From Chitinophagaceae bacterium (GTDB lineage Bacteria; Bacteroidota; Bacteroidia; Chitinophagales; Chitinophagaceae): 21,095 bases of DNA. Both the position numbers and the translations under genes were made by a program. The notes beneath the pieces were generated by a model that saw only the letters and a program-made list of their open reading frames with translations, was not told the origin of the DNA and searched no databases. The DNA is taken from positions 1 through 21,095 of the forward strand of contig JAICHT010000022.1 of the NCBI GenBank assembly GCA_025924755.1, read 5' to 3'. Below are positions 1 to 6,831 of this stretch, piece after piece (the first letter of the stretch is position 1; every line of letters begins with the position of its first letter).

Positions 1-840
1 ATTATGCGGGTTACACAAAACAAGCGGTACCTGGAGTTTGTGCTGAAGAATGGATGGCGATACCAGGAGCGGGGAAACAGCCTTTCAACCACTGAGTTCA
101 TACGGCTGGGATTTAAAGAATATAAAAAGCAGTTTGATTTAAGTTCCTTCCAGTTTCAGCGCACATCAGACAGTGTCAATAAAAACAACCAACGGATGTT
201 AAGCATGCGGCAACTGGATAAAGCCATCGATTCCATTGCCAGGCAGAACGCCCAGCTTGAAAAAAGAGCAGGAGCGGAAGTATTTGCCGGACTGCAATTT
301 GCAAAATATTTAGATAGTAACTGGAAAAAAGCTCCCGTAAAAGCAGTAGCTTCTTTTGATCAGGTGATTCCGGATTCGGCTAAAAGGGTTATTGCTCAAA
401 ATACGGTCAGCCAGTTAAGTACCATACGGATGAATAACGATAATGTAGTAACGCAATACAAAGAACAGCAACGCAACCTGCGCCTACACAAAATTGAATG
501 GCATCGCAAATTGTCGTTATCTATAGCCTGTCTGGTGATGTTTATGATAGGTGCACCGATGGGCTCCATCATCCGAAAAGGAGGCCTGGGCAGCCCCCTT
601 GTTTTTGCCATTGTATTTTTTATGATTTTTTATTTTACCAGCACCACCGGCGAAAAATTTGCAAAAGAAGGTTCGTTAAGTTCATTTTTTGGTATGTGGC
701 TTTCAACTTTTATACTAGTGCCCATCGGTTTGTTTATTACCTACAAGGCTATGAGGGACTCCACTTTATTTAATAAGGAATTATATGCCCGCTTTTGGAA
801 AAAGATTAAATCTGTTTGGCTGCAAAAATCTACAAAGTAA
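1..840 (+). CDS. LptF/LptG-family (YjgP/YjgQ) LPS-export permease, 5' truncated
   Basis: This is the C-terminal part of an inner-membrane permease of the LptF/LptG family, which with LptB forms the ABC transporter that extracts lipopolysaccharide from the inner membrane. The frame is open to the first base, so the ATG at 4 is probably internal and the N-terminal transmembrane segments lie outside the window. The visible part has a long polar stretch (about residues 1-165, periplasmic in this family). Three membrane segments follow at about 170-190, 197-215 and 228-248. The link between the first two carries the family-typical GAPMGSIIRKGGLG. The tail is basic. Bacteroidota versions have a longer periplasmic part than E. 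coli LptF/G, which fits. I cannot say whether it is LptF or LptG. Family assignment is confident and the 5' end is unknown. Confidence 0.88.
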   Translation: MMRVTQNKRYLEFVLKNGWRYQERGNSLSTTEFIRLGFKEYKKQFDLSSFQFQRTSDSVNKNNQRMLSMRQLDKAIDSIARQNAQLEKRAGAEVFAGLQFAKYLDSNWKKAPVKAVASFDQVIPDSAKRVIAQNTVSQLSTIRMNNDNVVTQYKEQQRNLRLHKIEWHRKLSLSIACLVMFMIGAPMGSIIRKGGLGSPLVFAIVFFMIFYFTSTTGEKFAKEGSLSSFFGMWLSTFILVPIGLFITYKAMRDSTLFNKELYARFWKKIKSVWLQKSTK

Positions 841-935
841 AAGCGATTGTTTAATTTCAATAAAGAATGATACTTGTGTAGCAATCAAATTTGTATAGTA
901 TGAACCGAGCAGCTAAATTGTAAAAATTTTATCTA

Positions 936-1970
936 TTGAAGTCAGCCAGTCAAACCAATGATAAGCTTAATAATCTTAAGTTGCAGCGCCGGGTAGCTAT
1001 TGCCTCTTCGCTGCTTTTGATTGCTAAGTTTACCGCTTATTTTCTTACCCATTCGGTAGCAATTCTTACTGATGCGATGGAAAGTATTGTAAATGTAATA
1101 GCAGGTTTCATCGGCTTGTATAGCCTCTATATTTCTGCCAAGCCTAAAGATATTAATCATCCATATGGTCATGGCAAAGCCGAGTTTGTTTCTGCGGCGG
1201 TAGAAGGTACACTGGTTCTTACCGCCGGAGTTATTATAATATACAGCGCAACTAAAAATTTATTTTATCCCCGGTTTCTTGAACAGGTAAATACGGGTAT
1301 CATCTTAGTGGGCATCACCGGATTGGTTAATTGGGTGCTTGGGTATATTTCGCTGCGGCAGGGTAAAAAAAATGATTCTTTAACTTTGATAGCCAGCGGT
1401 AAACATTTGCAAAGCGACACCTATTCTACACTGGCAATTATTGTAGGCCTGATATTTATTGCTATTACGCATTATGCATGGATAGATAGCGCTGTAGCCA
1501 TAGGGTTTGGCTTTTTTATAGTTTACACCGGCTATAAAATTGTGCGCCGTTCTTTAGCCGGTATTATGGACGAAGCCGATATGGAACTGCTGGAAAAGAT
1601 GGTAGTGGTGCTCAACGCCAACCGGCGCGAAAACTGGGTGGATCTTCACAACCTGCGGGTAATAAAGTACGGTAATGTATTGCATGTAGATTGCCACTTA
1701 ACCGTGCCCTGGTATATTAATGTAAGCCAGGCGCATGAAGAGGTGGATGCGTTGGGGAGGTTTATCCGGAAAGACTTTGGCGAATCATTGGAGCTGTTTG
1801 TGCATTCCGACGGTTGTCACTATTTTCAATGTCCAGTTTGCGATAAAAAAGATTGCCCGGTACGGCAGCACGAGTTTGAAAAGGAGATCGTATGGACCGT
1901 GGACAATCTTTTACAAAATCAACGGCATGGATGGGAAGATGTGATGAATCAACCGGCACCAGTTAAATAG
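936..1970 (+). CDS. Cation diffusion facilitator (CDF) family transporter with Cys-rich C-terminus
   Basis: A 344-aa metal/proton antiporter of the CDF family, expected to export divalent metal across the inner membrane. Several hydrophobic segments (about 20-40, 42-64, 88-106, 120-140, 160-180, 184-202) surround the family motif HPYGHGKAE at 75-83. A cytoplasmic ferredoxin-like C-terminal domain follows from about 210. TM5 keeps the HxxxD metal site (H157, D161). In TM2 the corresponding positions read E49 and N53 instead of the usual H/D and D. The C-terminus carries four cysteines, C294, C299, C302 and C307, which suggest an extra metal site. The start is TTG: an in-frame TAA lies at 921-923, and the next in-frame ATG (M48) would remove TM1. 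Metal specificity cannot be read from the sequence. Confidence 0.88.
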   Translation: MKSASQTNDKLNNLKLQRRVAIASSLLLIAKFTAYFLTHSVAILTDAMESIVNVIAGFIGLYSLYISAKPKDINHPYGHGKAEFVSAAVEGTLVLTAGVIIIYSATKNLFYPRFLEQVNTGIILVGITGLVNWVLGYISLRQGKKNDSLTLIASGKHLQSDTYSTLAIIVGLIFIAITHYAWIDSAVAIGFGFFIVYTGYKIVRRSLAGIMDEADMELLEKMVVVLNANRRENWVDLHNLRVIKYGNVLHVDCHLTVPWYINVSQAHEEVDALGRFIRKDFGESLELFVHSDGCHYFQCPVCDKKDCPVRQHEFEKEIVWTVDNLLQNQRHGWEDVMNQPAPVK

Positions 1971-2054
1971 AACACTTTATAGCAAATTGTTAAGCTGGCA
2001 TTCCGTTTCTTTTTAATTTTTAGTTGCCCATATCTTTTTAATAAAAACATGTAA

Positions 2055-2447
2055 ATGAAAACAACTACCACCTGGAAAAGTGGCGAAACGTTTACCAGCA
2101 CCTGTAGGCAATCGTCCATAGAAATAGATGGGGCAATAGGCTTTAACCCCAAAGCATTACTATTAAGCGGCTTGGCCGGTTGCTCCGGTATTGATGTAGT
2201 AATGATTTTAGAAAAAATGCGGGTGCCTTTCAGTAGGTTAACTATTGATGTAGAAGCGGAACAAACAGAAGAAATTCCAAAAGTGTTTAAGAATATTACC
2301 ATCACTTTTCATATTAAAACAGACCCGGCTAATAGTGATAAAGTTCAAAAGGCAGTAGATTTATCGCTGGAAAAGTATTGCGGAGTAGCAATCATGCTTA
2401 AAAAAAATTCAGCTATTATTTCTAAACTCGATATTCAGCCTGAGTAA
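2055..2447 (+). CDS. OsmC/Ohr-family thiol-dependent protein
   Basis: A 130-aa protein of the OsmC family, cytoplasmic enzymes that reduce organic hydroperoxides through a pair of cysteines; some members have other or unknown roles. The two conserved cysteines are present: C43 in LAGCSGIDVV, at the start of the central helix, and C109 in KYCGVAIML. Their spacing and context match the family, and the length is normal. The ATG at 2055 is preceded by an AT-rich region without a clear Shine-Dalgarno site. The rrf2 gene follows after 10 bases, so the two are very probably co-transcribed. That pairing suggests control by, or a role alongside, a redox- or Fe-S-sensing regulator. The subclass (Ohr, OsmC or YhfA-like) is not settled from sequence reading alone. 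Confidence 0.86.
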   Translation: MKTTTTWKSGETFTSTCRQSSIEIDGAIGFNPKALLLSGLAGCSGIDVVMILEKMRVPFSRLTIDVEAEQTEEIPKVFKNITITFHIKTDPANSDKVQKAVDLSLEKYCGVAIMLKKNSAIISKLDIQPE

Positions 2448-2457
2448 ACATTGATAC

Positions 2458-2907
2458 ATGCTTTCAAAAAAAACACAATATGCGTTTCGGGCACTTACCC
2501 ATTTGGTAGATAAGTACAATGAAGGCCCTGTATTAATTTCGGAAATTGCCGAAAAAAAGAATATCCCAATAAAGTTTTTAGAATCTATTTTGCTGGACTT
2601 GAAAAAAGCTGGCGTACTGGATAGTAAAAAAGGTAAAGGCGGCGGCTATTACCTGCGCGAACACCCTTCAAAGACCACCATAGCCAATGTGATGCGCTAT
2701 GTAGAAGGGCCAATTTCGCTACTGCCTTGCGTAAGCCTGTATTTTTATAAAAAGTGCGAAAACTGCGATGAGCATAATTGTGGTCTTCATAATATAATGG
2801 AAGGTGTTAGAGACGCTACGCTGCATATTTTAGAAGGCCGTACGCTTAATGACCTGGCATCCGGTATGGAACTGTTGCCAAAGGCAATGCAAAAAAACCC
2901 TAAATAA
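2458..2907 (+). CDS. Rrf2-family transcriptional regulator with cysteine cluster
   Basis: A 149-aa winged-helix regulator of the Rrf2 family (relatives IscR, NsrR, CymR). The N-terminal region (about 1-70) shows the typical MLSKKTQYAFRAL start, the recognition-helix region IPIKFLESILLDLKKAGVL and the wing KGKGGGYYL. The dimerisation-helix region carries cysteines C91, C100, C103 and C108 plus H111. IscR binds a [2Fe-2S] cluster through C92, C98, C104 and H107, so a cluster or a redox switch is plausible here although the spacing differs (CX8CX2CX4C). It is the second gene of a pair with the OsmC gene and lies just upstream of the peroxiredoxin and the cysH-cysD-cysN genes. Regulation of these neighbours is inference, supported by an inverted repeat right after its stop codon. 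Confidence 0.9.
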   Translation: MLSKKTQYAFRALTHLVDKYNEGPVLISEIAEKKNIPIKFLESILLDLKKAGVLDSKKGKGGGYYLREHPSKTTIANVMRYVEGPISLLPCVSLYFYKKCENCDEHNCGLHNIMEGVRDATLHILEGRTLNDLASGMELLPKAMQKNPK

Positions 2908-2908
2908 G

Positions 2909-2925
2909 TCTACTTGTTTGGTAGA
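2909..2925. promoter_or_regulatory. Candidate operator: inverted repeat over the peroxiredoxin -33 element
   Basis: TCTAC (2909-2913) and GTAGA (2921-2925) form a perfect inverted repeat with a 7-base spacer. The repeat starts two bases after the rrf2 stop codon and covers the TTTG -33 element at 2917-2920. Position and symmetry fit a repressor site for a dimeric regulator, and the adjacent Rrf2 protein is the obvious candidate. Binding is not shown by the sequence. Confidence 0.4.
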
Positions 2926-2948
2926 GTTTTGCATTTGCCGTAGATTTG
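2917..2948 (+). promoter_or_regulatory. Bacteroidota-type promoter of the peroxiredoxin gene
   Basis: TTTG at 2917-2920 (-33) is followed after 20 bases by TAGATTTG at 2941-2948 (-7, consensus TAnnTTTG). Both elements and the spacing match the consensus of the Bacteroidota primary sigma factor. Transcription would start near 2955, giving a leader of about 20-25 bases before the ATG at 2978. This is the best promoter match in the window. Confidence 0.72.
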
Positions 2949-2977
2949 TTTTATTATTAATCTCAAAATCATAAACT

Positions 2978-3622
2978 ATGTCATTGCATCTTGGTGATAC
3001 TGTACCTAATTTTAATGCAACAACGACTGCAGGCGAAATTGACCTTTACGAATACCTGGGCGATAGCTGGGGCGTATTATTTTCGCACCCTGCTGATTAC
3101 ACACCTGTTTGTACTACAGAATTAGGAAGAACGGCCTTGTTGAAAGAAGAGTTTGCTAAACGTAATGTAAAAGTATTAGCAGTAAGTGTTGATCCTTTAG
3201 ACAAACACCTAGGATGGATTAATGATATTAATGAAACACAAAACTGTCAGGTAGACTTCCCAATCATAGCGGATGACAACCGTGAAGTAGCTACCTTATA
3301 TGATATGATTCATCCAAATGCATCTGCAACTGCTACGGTTCGTTCTTTATATATTATTGGGCCGGATAAAAAGTTAAAACTATATATCACTTATCCCGCT
3401 TCTACAGGTCGTAACTTTTTTGAAGTGCTTCGGGTAATCGATTCATTGCAGTTAACCGCTAATAACAGCGTATCTACTCCCGAAAACTGGAAACAAGGTG
3501 AAGATGTGATTATTTCACCCGCTATATCTACCGAAGATGCTATAAAGAAATTTCCTAAAGGCGTTAGAGTAGTAAAGCCTTATTTGCGTTATACTCCACA
3601 ACCGGATGCAGCAACCAAATAG
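2978..3622 (+). CDS. 1-Cys peroxiredoxin (Prx6 subfamily)
   Basis: A 214-aa cytoplasmic thiol peroxidase that reduces hydrogen peroxide and organic hydroperoxides. The peroxidatic cysteine C45 sits in the motif PADYTPVCTTE. A second cysteine, C90, lies near the position of C91 of human PRDX6, and no C-terminal resolving cysteine of the typical 2-Cys type is present. The catalytic-site arginine lies in ATVRSLYIIGPD. The C-terminal domain with PENWKQGEDVII and the conserved KPYLRYTPQP tail identify the Prx6 (AhpC/TSA 1-Cys) subfamily, and the length is typical. It has its own strong promoter and is followed by a hairpin terminator, so it may be a single-gene unit between rrf2 and cysH. Confidence 0.93.
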   Translation: MSLHLGDTVPNFNATTTAGEIDLYEYLGDSWGVLFSHPADYTPVCTTELGRTALLKEEFAKRNVKVLAVSVDPLDKHLGWINDINETQNCQVDFPIIADDNREVATLYDMIHPNASATATVRSLYIIGPDKKLKLYITYPASTGRNFFEVLRVIDSLQLTANNSVSTPENWKQGEDVIISPAISTEDAIKKFPKGVRVVKPYLRYTPQPDAATK

Positions 3623-3650
3623 GCAAGGGCAAATAATAGAAATGTACTAT

Positions 3651-3684
3651 AAAAAGGTGCATCGTACCCGGTGCACTTTCTTTT
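3651..3684 (+). terminator. Rho-independent terminator (or attenuator) between peroxiredoxin gene and cysH
   Basis: GTGCATCG (3657-3664) pairs with CGGTGCAC (3669-3676) around a TACC loop, with one T-G wobble. It is preceded by AAAAAG and followed by TTTCTTTT. This looks like the end of the peroxiredoxin transcript. The cysH ATG lies only 25 bases further on, so the structure could also limit read-through into cysH. Confidence 0.62.
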
Positions 3685-3708
3685 AACTTATAAACAGGCA
3701 TATTGATA

Positions 3709-4407
3709 ATGGAACATCTGGCGCATTTACAGGAAATCTATAACAGCCTGCCTATTGAAGAAGCACTGAGGCAAACAGCCGACCTGTTTCCCGGCAAAGT
3801 AAAATTTTCTTCTTCGGTAGGGCAGGAAGACCAGGTGCTTACCGATATCATTGCCCGTAACAAAGTTGGTATTACTGTTTTTACTATTGATACCGGCCGG
3901 CTGTTTAATGAAGTGTATGATACGCTGGAAAAAACGCAGGCCCGGTATAAAATTCCTATTGAAGTGTACTTTCCGCAGGCTGAAGCCGTACAGCAAATGG
4001 TGCAGGATAAAGGCGTTAACTTATTCTACGATTCGGTAGAAAACAGGCAAAGCTGTTGCGGGGTACGGAAGGTAGAACCGTTAAACAGGGCTTTGCAAAA
4101 TACTGATGTTTGGATTACGGGTTTGCGGGCCGATCAAAATGCACACCGCCAGTCTGTACCAATGGTGGAGTGGTTGCCCGATAAGAAAATGTATAAGATC
4201 AACCCATTATTACATTGGTCTTACGATGATATATTACATTACATCAAAGAAAAAAATGTTCCCTATAATCCGCTTCACGACAAAGGTTTCATCAGTATTG
4301 GCTGCGCCCCTTGTACAAGGGCTATTGAGCCGGGCGAAGACCCCCGGGCCGGCAGGTGGTGGTGGGAAGCTTCGCATAAAGAATGTGGGTTACATTTAGT
4401 TAAATAA
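3709..4407 (+). CDS. cysH: Adenylyl-sulfate (APS) reductase, CysH family, [4Fe-4S] type
   Basis: A 232-aa cytoplasmic enzyme of assimilatory sulfate reduction. It reduces APS to sulfite and AMP with thioredoxin-type electron donors. The nucleotide-binding PP-loop is SSSVGQED at 34-41. The pairs C116-C117 and C199-x2-C202 are the [4Fe-4S] ligands of bacterial APS reductases and are absent from E. coli-type PAPS reductases. The catalytic cysteine is C226 in KECGLH near the C-terminus. I chose the ATG at 3709 over the in-frame TTG at 3703, which adds only two residues. cysD follows after 5 bases, so cysH-cysD are one transcript. CysD-CysN supplies its substrate APS. Confidence 0.93.
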   Translation: MEHLAHLQEIYNSLPIEEALRQTADLFPGKVKFSSSVGQEDQVLTDIIARNKVGITVFTIDTGRLFNEVYDTLEKTQARYKIPIEVYFPQAEAVQQMVQDKGVNLFYDSVENRQSCCGVRKVEPLNRALQNTDVWITGLRADQNAHRQSVPMVEWLPDKKMYKINPLLHWSYDDILHYIKEKNVPYNPLHDKGFISIGCAPCTRAIEPGEDPRAGRWWWEASHKECGLHLVK

Positions 4408-4412
4408 TATGT

Positions 4413-5324
4413 ATGAGTGAGCAAAACAAAGCAAGTATTTTTCCAAGAGAACTGGAGCATGAGGCTATTTATATTATGCGTGAAGTAGCCGCGCAATTTG
4501 AAAAGCCGGTACTGTTATTTTCCGGTGGCAAAGATTCGATAACCCTGGTGCACCTGGCACGTAAGGCTTTTTATCCGGCCAAAGTTCCGTTTCCGATGCT
4601 GCATATTGATACCGGCCATAATTTTCCCGAAACGATCGAGTTCAGGGATAGGCTGGCTAAAGAATCGGGTATACAATTAATTGTACGCTATGTGCAGGAT
4701 AGTATCAACGAAGGAAAAGTAAAAGAAGAAACCGGCAAATATGCCAGTCGCAATATGTTGCAGACGGTTACCTTACTGGATGCGATTGAAGAGCTAAAAT
4801 TTGATGCCTGCATGGGCGGCGCCCGCAGAGACGAAGAAAAGGCAAGGGCCAAGGAGCGCATTTTTTCGGTGCGGGACGACTTTGGACAGTGGGATGCCAA
4901 AAAGCAGCGGCCTGAACTGTTTGATATGCTGAACGGTAAAATAAATGTAGGCGAAAACGTAAGAGTGTTTCCCATTTCCAACTGGACAGAGCTGGATGTG
5001 TGGAATTATATCAAAGAAGAGAACTTAGCTATTCCGTCCATCTATTATTCGCACCAGCGGCAAATTATTGAACGCGATGGCTTATACTGGCCTTCCTCCG
5101 ATTTTTTAAATACCAGCGAAGACGAAGTGCCCTTTGAAGCTACTGTTCGTTTTAGAACCGTAGGCGATATGACGTGTACAGCAGCAGTATTATCGGAAGC
5201 GGTATCCATTGATAAAATTATTGAAGAAATAAAAGAAGCTACCATATCGGAAAGGGGCGCCCGTATTGATGATAAGCGTTCCGAAGCTGCTATGGAAAAA
5301 CGCAAGCAGGTGGGGTATTTTTAG
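4413..5324 (+). CDS. cysD: Sulfate adenylyltransferase subunit 2 (ATP sulfurylase small subunit)
   Basis: A 303-aa cytoplasmic subunit that forms APS from ATP and sulfate together with the GTPase CysN. It is an ATP-alpha-hydrolase of the PAPS-reductase-like fold with the PP-loop SGGKDS at 37-42. Other family landmarks are HIDTGHNFPE, the MGGARRDEEKARAKERIFS block, the long FPISNWTELDVWNYI motif and FRTVGDMTCTAAV. The length equals that of E. coli CysD (about 302 aa). The protein ends with the usual KRKQVGYF tail. It starts 5 bases after cysH stops and is followed by a 130-base gap before cysN. All key motifs are intact. Confidence 0.96.
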   Translation: MSEQNKASIFPRELEHEAIYIMREVAAQFEKPVLLFSGGKDSITLVHLARKAFYPAKVPFPMLHIDTGHNFPETIEFRDRLAKESGIQLIVRYVQDSINEGKVKEETGKYASRNMLQTVTLLDAIEELKFDACMGGARRDEEKARAKERIFSVRDDFGQWDAKKQRPELFDMLNGKINVGENVRVFPISNWTELDVWNYIKEENLAIPSIYYSHQRQIIERDGLYWPSSDFLNTSEDEVPFEATVRFRTVGDMTCTAAVLSEAVSIDKIIEEIKEATISERGARIDDKRSEAAMEKRKQVGYF

Positions 5325-5454
5325 TAGGCAGTATTGCGAGGATTTGTAAAAAGCACCCTATAATTCGGAATGCAAAAGAAAGTGACACAACAGGCGGAGA
5401 ACAGCATTTCAAAAGCCGGTTACCTAATATCAAATTAAAATTTAAAGATCAGAG
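5325..5454 (+). other. cysD-cysN intercistronic gap with a 22-codon ORF
   Basis: This 130-base spacer is long for cysD-cysN, which usually abut. It holds an ATG-initiated 22-codon ORF (5370-5438) ending 16 bases before the cysN ATG. The ORF has no cysteine codons, so it is not an obvious Cys attenuator. No good TAnnTTTG promoter or terminator hairpin is seen. I do not claim that the ORF is translated. Confidence 0.35.
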
Positions 5455-6705
5455 ATGGATGTATTAAGAATTGCTACTGCCGGAAGTGTGGATGATGGCA
5501 AAAGTACGTTGATAGGCAGATTACTATACGATACCAAATCAATCACTAAAGATAAACTGGAGGCTGTAGAAGCGTCCAGTAAAAGAAAAGGCCTCAACTT
5601 TACCGATCTATCATTACTAACCGATGGCTTAATAGCGGAAAGAGAACAGGGTATAACTATTGATGTGGCCCATATTTATTTTTCTACCGATACCCGTAAA
5701 TATATTATTGCTGATACCCCGGGTCATGTGGAGTACACCCGCAATATGATAACAGGGGCATCTAATGCCGAGGCCTCCATTGTATTAATTGATGCCCGTA
5801 AAGGCGTATCAGAGCAAACCCGCCGCCATTTATTCATATCCTCTTTGCTAAAAATTGATACTGTTTTTGTGTGTGTCAATAAGATGGACTTGGTTGATTT
5901 CAGCGAAGTCACATTTACTGCTATCAAAGACGAAGTGGCTGCATTGGCTACGAAAATTGGCTTTAGCGGCAAATTGCATTTTATACCGATAGCTGCTAAA
6001 GATGGCGACAACGTAGTGCAACTTTCACCACGCATGCCGTGGTATACAGATAAAGCCCTGCTGGAACATTTGGAAAGCCTGCCGGTGCATCAAAATGATG
6101 AGGCGCTGCCAACCCGTTTCCAGGTGCAGTATGTAATACGGCCTCATAGTAACGAGTACCACGATTTTAGAGGATACGCCGGCAAACTGGTAAGCGGCTT
6201 TATGAAAGAAGGTCAAAAAGTTACTGCATTACCTTCTTTACGTGAAGCTACTATTCAGGCAATTTATACCGGCAACAAAAAAGTTTCAGCAGCGCATGCA
6301 GGCGAGAGCCTGGCTATAGAGCTTTCAGAAGATATTGATGTGAGCCGGGGCAATATGCTGGTGCCAACGGGAGCCGCTTATCAGCAGCTAAGCACCTTTA
6401 CAGCAAAACTTACCTGGATGGATGAGCAACCTTTGACTATTGGTAAAACTTTTTTGTTGCAGCATGGCGTAAACCGCGTAAAAGCAAAGCTCACGTCCTT
6501 CAGCCATGTAATTGATATGAATACCGTGGAGGAAAAAGGGAATGTAAAAGAATTCAGATTAAATGATATTGGTGAAGTTTCCATTAAAACTGCCAAACCC
6601 ATATTTGCGGATATATACAAAACAAATCCGCGGAACGGTGCCTTTATTTTAATAGATGAGTTCAGCAACCATACTGTAGCAGTTGGTTTTATTGAAAGTA
6701 TATGA
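5455..6705 (+). CDS. cysN: Sulfate adenylyltransferase subunit 1 (CysN GTPase), without APS kinase domain
   Basis: A 416-aa translation-factor-type GTPase whose GTP hydrolysis drives APS synthesis by CysD. The G-domain motifs are intact: P-loop GSVDDGKS at 10-17, DTPGH at 87-91 and NKMD at 142-145. Switch I lies around EREQGITIDVAH (62-73). Beta-barrel domains 2 and 3 follow (about 220-416). The protein is shorter than E. coli CysN (about 475 aa) and ends after domain 3, so there is no fused APS kinase (CysC). That agrees with a direct APS reductase in the same cluster. The ATG at 5455 lacks a strong Shine-Dalgarno site. Confidence 0.95.
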   Translation: MDVLRIATAGSVDDGKSTLIGRLLYDTKSITKDKLEAVEASSKRKGLNFTDLSLLTDGLIAEREQGITIDVAHIYFSTDTRKYIIADTPGHVEYTRNMITGASNAEASIVLIDARKGVSEQTRRHLFISSLLKIDTVFVCVNKMDLVDFSEVTFTAIKDEVAALATKIGFSGKLHFIPIAAKDGDNVVQLSPRMPWYTDKALLEHLESLPVHQNDEALPTRFQVQYVIRPHSNEYHDFRGYAGKLVSGFMKEGQKVTALPSLREATIQAIYTGNKKVSAAHAGESLAIELSEDIDVSRGNMLVPTGAAYQQLSTFTAKLTWMDEQPLTIGKTFLLQHGVNRVKAKLTSFSHVIDMNTVEEKGNVKEFRLNDIGEVSIKTAKPIFADIYKTNPRNGAFILIDEFSNHTVAVGFIESI

Positions 6706-6731
6706 TGCTGCAGTTAGCAGCACTTTAAAAT
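6706..6731 (+). terminator. Possible terminator hairpin after cysN
   Basis: TGCTGC (6706-6711) and GCAGCA (6717-6722) form a 6-bp stem with loop AGTTA directly behind the cysN stop codon, followed by CTTTAAAAT. The stem is short and the T-run is interrupted, so it may only be a weak terminator of the cys transcript. Confidence 0.4.
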
Positions 6732-6831
6732 AATTGATGATATTTTATTTGGTAGTGAATTAAATGGTACGGTACCAAGTTTAGGCTTTGCACTCTGCAG
6801 GAATCCCATTAACCAAGCAGATTTGAAAATG

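Noticed and set aside
396..611. Antisense and out-of-frame ORFs throughout (such as 396-611 -, 498-773 +, 4688-4981 -, 8066-8560 +, 20205-20540 -)
   Set aside because: They lie inside strongly supported genes in other frames, show no family features, and look like shadows of the real coding sequences.
886..893. CAAATTTG upstream of the CDF gene as a -7 element
   Set aside because: It misses the T of TAnnTTTG and has no TTG at the right distance, so it was not listed as a promoter.
1987..2021. TTG...TAATTTTT upstream of the OsmC gene as a promoter
   Set aside because: The spacer is about 24 bases and the -7 box lacks the final G; the match is poor.
2498..2506. TTTGGTAGA inside rrf2, identical to part of the candidate operator
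   Set aside because: It lies within coding sequence without a paired half-site, so it is probably chance.
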